DNA of 64,000 nucleotides from positions 1 to 64,000 of the forward strand of contig JAVTVY010025122.1 of assembly GCA_036873755.1 (NCBI GenBank). Direction: 5' to 3'. Under the pieces are notes generated by a model. That model made no database searches. It was not told where the DNA came from and was given only the letters and a program-made list of their open reading frames with translations. Shown one piece after another: positions 1 to 9,900 of the stretch; positions within the stretch are counted from its first letter, which is position 1; each line of letters starts with the position of its first letter. Origin of the DNA: Hanleya hanleyi. Its lineage: Eukaryota > Mollusca > Polyplacophora > Lepidopleurida > Hanleyidae. Made by a program: the position numbers and the translations under genes.

Positions 1-234
1 TATAGGTTATACACAAGCTGAAACTTTCTACAAATAACTGTTTAGCTGCGACATACTCTATCAGATATGCCAACTGAATGTTGACGGCTGCTGTGATGAC
101 AGTGACTTCATCACTCCATATCACCGATTTGTAACTTTCTGTCAGTTTTTCTAACCTTCGTTTTCTTTATTTGTAATTTGAACTTTCCTCGTTAATTCAA
201 TCCCAGGAACACCTTCAGCGTAACATGAACAGAT
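1..234. other. No gene recognised
   Basis: AT-rich sequence at the left edge. I see no coding signal or repeat. It lies downstream of the minus-strand viral-type remnant and may contain that element's flank. Confidence 0.3.
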
Positions 235-732
235 TTAACGCTTTTGTGGTAACACCATTGTCAAAATAATTGAAATATCGCCTTTCATTTCAAGCGGGAG
301 CAGGCTATACCGTTCATAGATTGCCATGGCTGTTTTCCTGAGACAGGGGCGTATTTGGATGTACGCCTGTTGAAAGTTATCCTGTCCGGCGTCTTCGATT
401 ACCGCATCATAGCTATTAATACGATTCCAGGTGATAGGTTCTTCCTCACTGCCCTGGGATGTAGGATGACTATCTAAGATCAAACTCTCCGTATCAGTAG
501 ATAGTCTCTCAGCAGTCTCTGTTTCTGTATCAATCAGTGGACTCTCAGCAGTCTCTGTATCGGCATCCGCATCCAAGGACTCCTCGTAGGCTTCAATCCC
601 ATGTATATATTCTTCTCGTGTCGCATCACATCGTAACTGGTACGATGTCTGGTGAACGTGCTTTTCGCACTCAGAGCAAGTATAAGCCATGTTGAGGATT
701 GAACGTCGACTGTGCGTGTTTTGGTAATACAC
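235..732 (-). CDS. Unidentified 165-residue acidic ORF beside the packaging-ATPase remnant
   Basis: This is an intact minus-strand ORF in the same orientation as, and downstream of, the ATPase remnant at 1127-1961. The N-terminal part has a CSEC pair and a later cysteine, which could be a partial zinc-binding motif. The middle is a run of Asp/Glu/Thr with an imperfect internal repeat (TETAES, TETAERL, TDTESL). The last ~45 residues look globular. I do not recognise the family. By position it may be an accessory gene of the same Polinton/adintovirus-like element, but nothing in the sequence proves that it belongs there. The bases are unusually GC-balanced for this AT-rich window, which favours real or recently real coding. 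Confidence 0.35.
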   Translation of the reverse strand: MYYQNTHSRRSILNMAYTCSECEKHVHQTSYQLRCDATREEYIHGIEAYEESLDADADTETAESPLIDTETETAERLSTDTESLILDSHPTSQGSEEEPITWNRINSYDAVIEDAGQDNFQQAYIQIRPCLRKTAMAIYERYSLLPLEMKGDISIILTMVLPQKR

Positions 733-744
733 TTGCTTTTATAG

Positions 745-935
745 ACAGTAACGCCTGCCCACGCCCAGCTTAACGCTTCTACGCCCTGGTGAAATAGCTC
801 AGAAGCTCTGATTTTCATGGAATTGACACTAATTCATCGAAATGCGATGACGTTCGTCATCGTCCGTCGTTACGCCTTAACGCTCGTCTCAACGCTCTAT
901 CTTAACGCCTTTACGCCTTTCAATGACGCGTTCAA
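745..935. repeat. Cluster of AACGC/ACGCC short motifs
   Basis: Between the two minus-strand ORFs there are at least nine short copies of the type TTAACGC, TAACGCC or TACGCC on the + strand, for example around 748, 771, 781, 872, 880, 891, 903 and 911. Another TTAACGC lies near 236. The spacing is irregular. It may be a promoter or replication-associated motif array of the viral-type element, or simple cryptic repetition. Confidence 0.4.
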
Positions 936-1126
936 ACAATGTTTCTTTTGTGCTATTGCTATGACATACGCCGCTTTTCAGTTCATGCCCGAGTTTTTCA
1001 ACATCGACGCTGTTCTTTCGATTTTCATATGGATCGGGTCCTTGTCCTGCAATTTTATATGGGTCACTAGGTCGGCATACGGCTGACGTAGAGCCCGTCG
1101 TGGTCTGAGTGCCAATGTGTCATGGG

Positions 1127-1961
1127 TTAAACATGCAGCTTCCTCTTTGTGGTGAAACTTTTTTCTGTGGCCCCCAACGTCTCGCTCATCTCGGCGTCCA
1201 TACTTTCTTTGAACAAATGCTTCCATAGCCTTGAGTTCACATTGTGTTCATTCCGTTGTACGGGTTTGGGATGGTCCTTCACGGTTGGGTGATATTCCGG
1301 GACTGATGGTATGAAGGGGACCCGCTGTATGGGGGTGGGTTGCTGCTGCTGGACGGGTACTGCCAGGTGTGGACTCGGTGGATCGTGTAGGGATATATGA
1401 CGTTGTGGTGACCCCTCGCCGGGTAACAGGTGGGTCGTCAACCGGCGATCTTCGGGGGTATGAGCTTTTAAATCTACGAACAGGTAACCGTACGGACGAC
1501 TTGTCGCGCCTTGAAACGCCTGCATGAAATGGTCGATGTTCTGAGGAAAAACTCGACTACCAAACACACGGATTTGTGCTCTATCGATAGGATTGGAGAA
1601 CAACACAACGTATTGGCAGTTCAAGGCAATATCTGTGGACGCATTCCCTTGAGGAAAGACACTCTGGGTCAAATAGATGACGGACAGATTGCGATAATGG
1701 GATCCTTCGTTGAACGAGTCGACAACGTGTGAATTGTCCTTGGCCGCACTCATCAGATCATCTAACACTACCACGTTGGCCTGCTCGGGGTAGAAGAAAT
1801 ACGCTTGATCGATATCGTGAGGAATCCCTGTGACGAAGTTCACATTCTGTAATCTTGTAGTTTCTTAGGCAGACTGTATGGGTATAGCTGAGGGACCCTT
1901 CTTCTAAGAATTTCATCACCCAGGACGTCTTTCCACATCCCTTTGGACCGCTCACCGTCAT
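1127..1961 (-). pseudogene. Decayed FtsK/HerA-type DNA-packaging ATPase (Polinton/adintovirus-like element)
   Basis: In intact relatives this protein is the genome-packaging ATPase of Polinton/Maverick and adintovirus-type elements. The copy is in at least two frames. The upstream ORF (1758-1961) carries a Walker A P-loop, G-P-K-G-C-G-K-T, at about 1926-1949. The downstream ORF (1127-1843) carries a hydrophobic strand ending in V-L-D-D, a Walker B, at about 1757-1775. It then has an N-L-S-V-I-Y-L-T-Q segment with the sensor-type polar residue and a conserved-looking S-R-P-Y-G-Y-L block. The frame break lies at about 1845-1890, between the two motifs. The reading also continues in frame upstream of the first Met for about a dozen residues. 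The C-terminal ~90 residues are Pro/His/Gln-rich and not recognisable. I infer an endogenised, non-functional copy. Another P-loop ATPase is possible, but the motif order and spacing fit the packaging family well. Confidence 0.7.
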
Positions 1962-1975
1962 CGTATAGGGATGCT

Positions 1976-2224
1976 CTAATACTCTCGTGTGTGACGTCGG
2001 TGTTGATCGTTCTTCGCGCGTATTTTGAATTTGCCCGAGACTCCGTTCCGTGAGATGGATCGCTCTATACGATTATTATGTATGAAAAGCAAATGTCTAC
2101 GTAGATTAAATGGCGTGGAAAATGACTTCGAACGCAAGTGACATGCGTAAACCATGGCTCTCGTCTCCACGGACAACCGGCGTATAATGAAGCCTTCCCA
2201 GATGTATGTCATGTTTATATGCAA
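1976..2224 (-). pseudogene. Degenerate C2H2 zinc finger upstream of the packaging ATPase
   Basis: The 82-residue ORF contains A-C-H-L-R-S-K-S-F-S-T-P-F-N-L-R-R-H-L followed by an F-I-H. This has the shape of a C2H2 finger: first Cys, the aromatic and Leu core positions, and two His. The second Cys is replaced by Arg, so the finger could not bind zinc normally. It sits immediately upstream of the ATPase on the same strand but one frame off. It is either a separate element gene or the N-terminal part of the same broken gene. Confidence 0.45.
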
Positions 2225-2225
2225 G

Positions 2226-2395
2226 AGCTCGGAGCTCGGAGATGGGACAGTTGCGTGCTTGGAGGTCGGAGCTCGGGGATGGAGCAGTTGAGTGTTTGGA
2301 GCTCGGAGCTCGCGGATGGGGCAGTCGTGAGCTCAGAGATCGGGGATGGGGCAGTTGCGTGTTTGGAGCTCGGAGTGTCTGCGGATGGGCGTCAT
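2226..2395. repeat. GAGCTC-rich ~37-bp minisatellite
   Basis: About four and a half imperfect copies of a unit containing GGAGCTCGG and GATGGGGCAGTTG, joined by GTGTTTGGAGCTC. ORFs on both strands here arise from the repeat and are not taken as coding. Confidence 0.65.
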
Positions 2396-2557
2396 ATCCC
2401 TTACTTCCACGACACGCCAGAGCAGTCGGACGCTGTCCCACAAAAGCTTCACTATGATACCCCACACATTCCATTCGGACCAAGAATGGTCCCTCAGTCT
2501 CTCAAACACACACCTACGCACCCCTAAAATGACCGCTTTCGCTACCACTCGTACTGA

Positions 2558-2589
2558 TGACGTCACCAATGACGTCACAGATGACGTGG
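2558..2589. promoter_or_regulatory. Cluster of three CRE/ATF-type sites
   Basis: Two perfect palindromic TGACGTCA sites (2558-2565 and 2570-2577) and a half-changed TGACGTGG (2582-2589) are spaced exactly 12 bp apart. CREB/ATF proteins bind TGACGTCA. The regular spacing puts them on about the same DNA face. The target gene is unclear; the viral-type remnant lies to the left on the minus strand. Confidence 0.5.
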
Positions 2590-2686
2590 ACATTCCTCAA
2601 GTCGAGAGCTTCAATTTGACACCCTACACGGCCTATTAGGATGGTTCATCTCTTCCCAAATAGCCCATTCCTATGCCCTTTTTTAG

Positions 2687-2709
2687 TGCGCATGCGCAGA
2701 ATGACGTCA
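2687..2709. promoter_or_regulatory. NRF1-type palindrome plus a further CRE
   Basis: TGCGCATGCGCA at 2687-2698 is a perfect 12-bp palindrome matching the NRF1 consensus. It is followed four bases later by a perfect TGACGTCA (2702-2709). Together with the CRE cluster 110 bp to the left this looks like a CpG-type core promoter. Direction and transcript are unknown. Confidence 0.45.
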
Positions 2710-2719
2710 GTTCCACCCC

Positions 2720-3765
2720 ATAACCGTCCGTCAGTTTTTGGTAATTTCAGTATTTTGTTTTTATATGTTTGTTCTTCTGCTCTAATAGAATCAGAAATTA
2801 AATGAATCAGAATATGCATAAGCGTCACAGATGGCTGTATGTCAGAAAATCGTGTTTGGGCGGCCATCTTTCATACGCCATTTTGGGTCCTTAATGGCAA
2901 AAGATATTTTCGAATTCATCATACCCGAATTGTGTTAGACAGATTATTAGTTTACTTGTACTAAAAAATGCCTCAGGGTGTTAGAATTCCTGAAATCTCG
3001 ACCTCTATAACCAGAAATCCCAAATGCATTGAGGCGAGATTCAACGAAACTATGATGTTCCATAATCTGTTGTGAACATCTGCATCGATGCAAAATAATT
3101 CTGTATAGCTCTTAAAGCTGTCTGTATTATTTAATTTTAATTCTGTGACGTCGTAACAGTGTCTTGGTTTTCTGATCCCGCCCCGGCCCAACGCGCTGAC
3201 TGAGGACGTATTTCCCCCGCCAGATGTATTCTTATAGATTTTACTTAGTTCTTTTTTTTTACAAGAACAGATTTCAGTTTTTGCATAGCTATTATGTATA
3301 TATTGATCTATAGTTGTAGTTTTCCAAACTCTAGGACGATCCAAGTGGAAGTTGGCATGAATGAGAGCTGCTCGATATACTGCACCAAGATTAATTGTTT
3401 CGCAATTCCCGGGAATTACTTGTCAAGCCAGTCAATTTGTTCAAATGTTGCATCTGATAACGGCATATATATGCATTTGAAGAAAATCAAATTACTCTTC
3501 GTCAGATAGAAAAACATGAGAGTGACCGTCATCTTCTAAAAAATATAAGACATTTTAATATTATTTAGTTCAGCTAAACTTGTCCATGCCTACGATTTAT
3601 GGTAAAGGACATGCTATGGCAATACGATGACATCACCAATCCTGACTCGCATCAGGAACGTGCCGTTTCATTCAGTGTATGCTTATTACACGTCGAAGAC
3701 ACATAGAAAAGGTAATGAAGTATTCGCCATATTTATGTCGCATTTAAACCACAAATAATCTCACA
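2720..3765. other. No gene recognised; one unassigned minus-strand ORF
   Basis: A 123-residue minus-strand ORF (2973-3344) is the longest here. It has no motif I recognise and its composition is not convincing. A 35-codon + ORF overlaps it from about 2968. I see no repeats. This is the upstream flank of the + receptor gene. Confidence 0.3.
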
Positions 3766-3771
3766 TATAGG

Positions 3772-3777
3772 TATAAG
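3772..3777 (+). promoter_or_regulatory. Possible TATA box of the + receptor-like gene
   Basis: A TATAAG hexamer followed by a GC-richer stretch lies 135 bp before the first ATG. If used, transcription would start near 3800 and give a ~110-nt leader. AT-rich flanks make a chance match quite possible. Confidence 0.25.
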
Positions 3778-3911
3778 ATAGGGCGAGCAGCAATTCATTG
3801 TAGGGCAGATTTTACAAAAAATTTAGTTTATTCCTCGAAACTTACAGGGACTAGTACTGCAAATGGTGACCTGGTAACACGGCTCGATCAGATATTCTAT
3901 GTTCGCAGACG

Positions 3912-3966
3912 ATGGATGGAAAAGGGATAATCATTCTACTGACACTCTGGGCAAGATCCTGTGAAG
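3912..3966 (+). CDS. Exon 1: signal peptide of the receptor-like gene
   Basis: The exon encodes MDGKGIIILLTLWARSCE and then splits a codon after its first base at a GTGAGC donor. The core IIILLTLW is hydrophobic and follows a lysine, which is typical of a signal peptide. Cleavage near the Ser-Cys region is plausible. The ATG has A at -3 and G at +4, a good start context. A second ATG four bases on is out of frame and stops after four codons. Confidence 0.8.
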
Positions 3967-6900
3967 GTGAGCTGCTCGATATAGTGTATATATACACTTA
4001 TATATGAGCTGACGTATGTATACTCTATTAAGTAGAATGAATAACTGACCAACAGCGGAATCTAAACACACGTGCAAAGGCAAATCAAGTAATCCAGGGA
4101 GAGTGGTCCGCATTTCTTAGAGAGAAATTTATGAAAATTGCACAATAGTATTCCGTGTTGGCAGGCATATAATCCAGTGTGAAATGAAAATGTGAAAGTA
4201 TGTAGAGCCTGCTACAATTTCTTGGCACAAATGGATTTCAAACTTGACTAACCCTATGTCGTCGTATACTTTATTAAGTAGAATAAATAACTGAACAACA
4301 GCGGAATCCAAACACATGTGCAAAGGCAAATCAAGTATTCCAGGGGGAGTGGTCCGCATTTCTCAGAGAAAAATTTATCAAAATTGCACAATAGTATTCT
4401 GTGTTGGCAGGCATATAATCCAGTGTGAAATGAAAATGTGAAAGTATGTAGAGCCTGCTACAATTTCTTGGCACAAATGGATTTCAAACTTGACTAACCC
4501 TATGTCGTCGTATACTTTATTGAGTAGAATAAATAACTGAACAACAGCGGAATCCAAACACATGTGCAAAGGCAAATCAAGTATTCCAGGGGGAGTGGTC
4601 CGCATTTCTCAGAGAAAAATTTATCAAAATTGCACAATAGTATTCTGTGTTGGCAGGCATATAATCCAGTGTGAAATGAAAATGTGAAAGTATGTAGAGC
4701 ATGCTACAATTTCTTGGCACAAATGGATTTCAAACTTGACAACCCTATGTCGTCGTAACGTGATTTATTAACGAAGAACTAAAGGAAGTATTGCTATCAT
4801 CGCTGCATTTAAAAGAAAAAAAAGATGTGACGTGATGAAGGCATTTTTCTCACGAATAGCTCACACCACATTATTCTCCCATAAATCACACGGCATTATT
4901 CTTCCATAGCTCACACCGCATTATTCTCCAATAGCTCATATCACATTACTATCCCATAGCTCATACCACATTACTATCCCATAGTTCACACTGCGTTATT
5001 CTCCAATAGCTCACATCGTATTATTCTCCCATAGTTCACACCACATAACTATCCCATAGCTCATACCACATTATTCTCACATAGCTCACACCGCATTACT
5101 ATTCCATAGCTTACACAGCATAATTCTCCCATGGCTCACATAGCATTATTTTCCCACAGCTCATACCACATTATCTTCCCATAGCTCATACCACATTACT
5201 ACCCCATAGCTCACATCGCATTATTCCTCCACAGCTCACACTGCATTATTCCCCCATTGCCCACACAGCATTATTCTCCCATAGCTCACACCGCATTACT
5301 ATTCCATAGCTTACACAGCATAATTCTCCCATGGCTCACATAGCATTATTCTCCGATAGCGCATATCGCATTACTATTCCATAGCTTAAACAGCATAATT
5401 TTCCCATGGCTCACACAGCATTATTCTCCCATAGCTCACACCGCATTACTATTCCATAGCTTACACAGTATAATTCTCCAATGGCTCGCACAGCATTCTT
5501 CTCCCATAGCTCACACCGCATTATTATTCCATAGCTTACATAGCATAATTCTCCCGTGGCTCACACTGCATTGTTCATCCATAGCTCACACTGCATTATC
5601 CCCCATAGCTCACACCGTTTTTTTTCTCCCATGGCTCACACAACATTATTCTTCCATAGCTCACACCCCATTATTCTCTCATAGTTCACAACGCATTACT
5701 ATTCCATAGCTCACACGGCAGTATTCCTCCATAGCTCACACTGCATTATTCTCTATAGATCGCATCGCATTACTATCCCACACCTCACACAACATTATTC
5801 TCCCATACCTCAAACAGCATTATTCTCTCATAGCGCATATCGCATTATTCTCCGTTAGCTCACACCGCATTATTCTCCCATAGCCCACACCGCATTATTA
5901 TCCCATAGCCCACACCGCATTATTCTACCATAGCTCACACCGCATTATTCTCCCATAGCTCACACCGCATTATTCTCCCATAGCCCACACCGCATTATTC
6001 TCCCATAGCTCACACCGCATTATTCTCCCATAGCTCACACCGCATTATTCTCTCTTAGCTCACACCGCATTATTCTCTCATATCCCACACCCCATTATTC
6101 TCCCTTAGCTCACACCGCATTATTTTCCCTTAGCTCACACTGCATTATTCTCCCATAGCTCACACCGCATTATTCTCCCATACCTCACACCGCATTATTC
6201 TCGCATAGCTCACACGGCATTGTTCTCCCATAGCTCACTCCGCATTATTCTCACATAGCCCACACCGCATTATTCTCCTTTGGCTCACACCGCATTATTC
6301 TCCCATATCCCACAACGCATTATTCTCCCTTAGCTCACAGCGCATTATTCTCCCTTAGCTCACAGCGCATTATTCTCCGTTATCTCACACTGCATTATTC
6401 TTCCCTATCCCACGCCGCATTATTCTCCGTTTAGCAGTGCATTATTCTCCAATATCTCACACCGCATTATTCTCCGTTAGCTCACACCGCATTATTCTCC
6501 CATAGCCCACACCCCATTATTCTCCCATAGCCCACACCGCATTATTCTCCCTTAGCTCACACCGCATTATTTTCCCATAGCTCACACCGCATTATTCTCC
6601 CATAGCCCACACCGCCCCTTAGCTCACACCGCATTATTCTCCGTTAGCTCACACTGCATTATTCTCCCATATGCCACACCGCATTATTCTCCCTTAGCTC
6701 TCACCGCATTATTCTCCCATAGCCCACACCGCATTATCTCCCTTAGCTCACACCGCATTATTCTTCCATAGGCCACACCGCATTATTCTCTCATAGCCCC
6801 ACCGCATTATTCTCCGTTAGCTCACACCGCATTATTCTCCCATATCCCACATTATTCTCCCATATCCATAGCTCACACTGCATTATCCCCCATAGCTCAC

Positions 6901-9900
6901 ACCTTATTATTCTCCCATACATTTCTCAAACTTTGGAATACAAATATTGTCGATTTTCGTGTTGTTTTATGGGGGTGGGGTGGACAGAAGTTATTGAAGA
7001 CTGATCTCGAAAACCATTGTTCAGGTATTCTAAAGGAAGTATTGCTATCATCGCTGCATTTAAAAGAAAAAAAAGATGTGACGTGATGAAGGCATTTTTC
7101 TCACGAATAGCTCACACCACATTATTCTCCCATAAATCACACGGCATTATTCTTCCATAGCTCACACCGCATTATTCTCCAATAGCTCATATCACATTAC
7201 TATCCCATAGCTCATACCACATTACTATCCCATAGTTCACACTGCGTTATTCTCCAATAGCTCACATCGTATTATTCTCCCATAGTTCACACCACATAAC
7301 TATCCCATAGCTCATACCACATTATTCTCACATAGCTCACACCGCATTACTATTCCATAGCTTACACAGCATAATTCTCCCATGGCTCACATAGCATTAT
7401 TTTCCCACAGCTCATACCACATTATCTTCCCATAGCTCATACCACATTACTACCCCATAGCTCACATCGCATTATTCCTCCACAGCTCACACTGCATTAT
7501 TCCCCCATTGCCCACACAGCATTATTCTCCCATAGCTCACACCGCATTACTATTCCATAGCTTACACAGCATAATTCTCCCATGGCTCACATAGCATTAT
7601 TCTCCGATAGCGCATATCGCATTACTATTCCATAGCTTAAACAGCATAATTTTCCCATGGCTCACACAGCATTATTCTCCCATAGCTCACACCGCATTAC
7701 TATTCCATAGCTTACACAGTATAATTCTCCAATGGCTCGCACAGCATTCTTCTCCCATAGCTCACACCGCATTATTATTCCATAGCTTACATAGCATAAT
7801 TCTCCCGTGGCTCACACTGCATTGTTCATCCATAGCTCACACTGCATTATCCCCCATAGCTCACACCGTTTTTTTTCTCCCATGGCTCACACAACATTAT
7901 TCTTCCATAGCTCACACCCCATTATTCTCTCATAGTTCACAACGCATTACTATTCCATAGCTCACACGGCAGTATTCCTCCATAGCTCACACTGCATTAT
8001 TCTCTATAGATCGCATCGCATTACTATCCCACACCTCACACAACATTATTCTCCCATACCTCAAACAGCATTATTCTCTCATAGCGCATATCGCATTATT
8101 CTCCGTTAGCTCACACCGCATTATTCTCCCATAGCCCACACCGCATTATTATCCCATAGCCCACACCGCATTATTCTACCATAGCTCACACCGCATTATT
8201 CTCCCATAGCTCACACCGCATTATTCTCCCATAGCCCACACCGCATTATTCTCCCATAGCTCACACCGCATTATTCTCCCATAGCTCACACCGCATTATT
8301 CTCTCTTAGCTCACACCGCATTATTCTCTCATATCCCACACCCCATTATTCTCCCTTAGCTCACACCGCATTATTTTCCCTTAGCTCACACTGCATTATT
8401 CTCCCATAGCTCACACCGCATTATTCTCCCATACCTCACACCGCATTATTCTCGCATAGCTCACACGGCATTGTTCTCCCATAGCTCACTCCGCATTATT
8501 CTCACATAGCCCACACCGCATTATTCTCCTTTGGCTCACACCGCATTATTCTCCCATATCCCACAACGCATTATTCTCCCTTAGCTCACAGCGCATTATT
8601 CTCCCTTAGCTCACAGCGCATTATTCTCCGTTATCTCACACTGCATTATTCTTCCCTATCCCACGCCGCATTATTCTCCGTTTAGCAGTGCATTATTCTC
8701 CAATATCTCACACCGCATTATTCTCCGTTAGCTCACACCGCATTATTCTCCCATAGCCCACACCCCATTATTCTCCCATAGCCCACACCGCATTATTCTC
8801 CCTTAGCTCACACCGCATTATTTTCCCATAGCTCACACCGCATTATTCTCCCATAGCCCACACCGCCCCTTAGCTCACACCGCATTATTCTCCGTTAGCT
8901 CACACTGCATTATTCTCCCATATGCCACACCGCATTATTCTCCCTTAGCTCTCACCGCATTATTCTCCCATAGCCCACACCGCATTATCTCCCTTAGCTC
9001 ACACCGCATTATTCTTCCATAGGCCACACCGCATTATTCTCTCATAGCCCCACCGCATTATTCTCCGTTAGCTCACACCGCATTATTCTCCCATATCCCA
9101 CATTATTCTCCCATATCCATAGCTCACACTGCATTATCCCCCATAGCTCACACCTTATTATTCTCCCATACATTTCTCAAACTTTGGAATACAAATATTG
9201 TCGATTTTCGTGTTGTTTTATGGGGGTGGGGTGGACAGAAGTTATTGAAGACTGATCTCGAAAACCATTGTTCAGGTATTCAAATGAAACAGTGGGGGGA
9301 GGGGCTCCACCAAAGCGAATACCACCACTACTTCGGTAGCTCTATATGGGACGTGTTCGGTGTCCACGCAATGCCCAAGTAACTCTTCCTGTACACCTGG
9401 GGGATGTGATGGCTCTATGCGAAAAGTAAATAAACATGCTAGACTGTCTTAGCACAAATGGATTCCAAACTTAGATAGCCCTTTGTCGTCGTAACGTGAT
9501 TCATTAACGAACATCAAAAAGATGTATAGGCCCTAGCTATCATCAACGCATTTAGGATGAAACGCTTTTGATGTTGATGATCGTTCTTTTCTCACAAATA
9601 GCTCACACCGCATTATTCTCTCATAGCTCACACCGCATTACTCTCCCATAGCTCATACCACATTATTCTCCCATAGCTCATACCACATTATTCTCCCATA
9701 GCTCACACCGCATTACTCTCCCATAGCTCACACGACAATATTCTCCAATAGCTCACACCGCATTATTCCCCCATAGCTCACACCGCATTACTCTCCCATA
9801 GCTCATACCACATTATTCTCCCATAGCGCACACGACAATATTCCCCCATAGCTCACACCGCATTATTCTCCCATAGCTCACACCGCATTACTCTCCCATA

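Noticed and set aside
2138..2639. Overlapping ORFs on both strands (up to 129 codons)
   Set aside because: They arise from the GAGCTC minisatellite and its flank, with no motif or conservation signal.
3931..4605. Three related minus-strand ORFs of 60-76 codons
   Set aside because: They are the same frame in each 246-bp tandem unit, with no splice-compatible or coding-like features.
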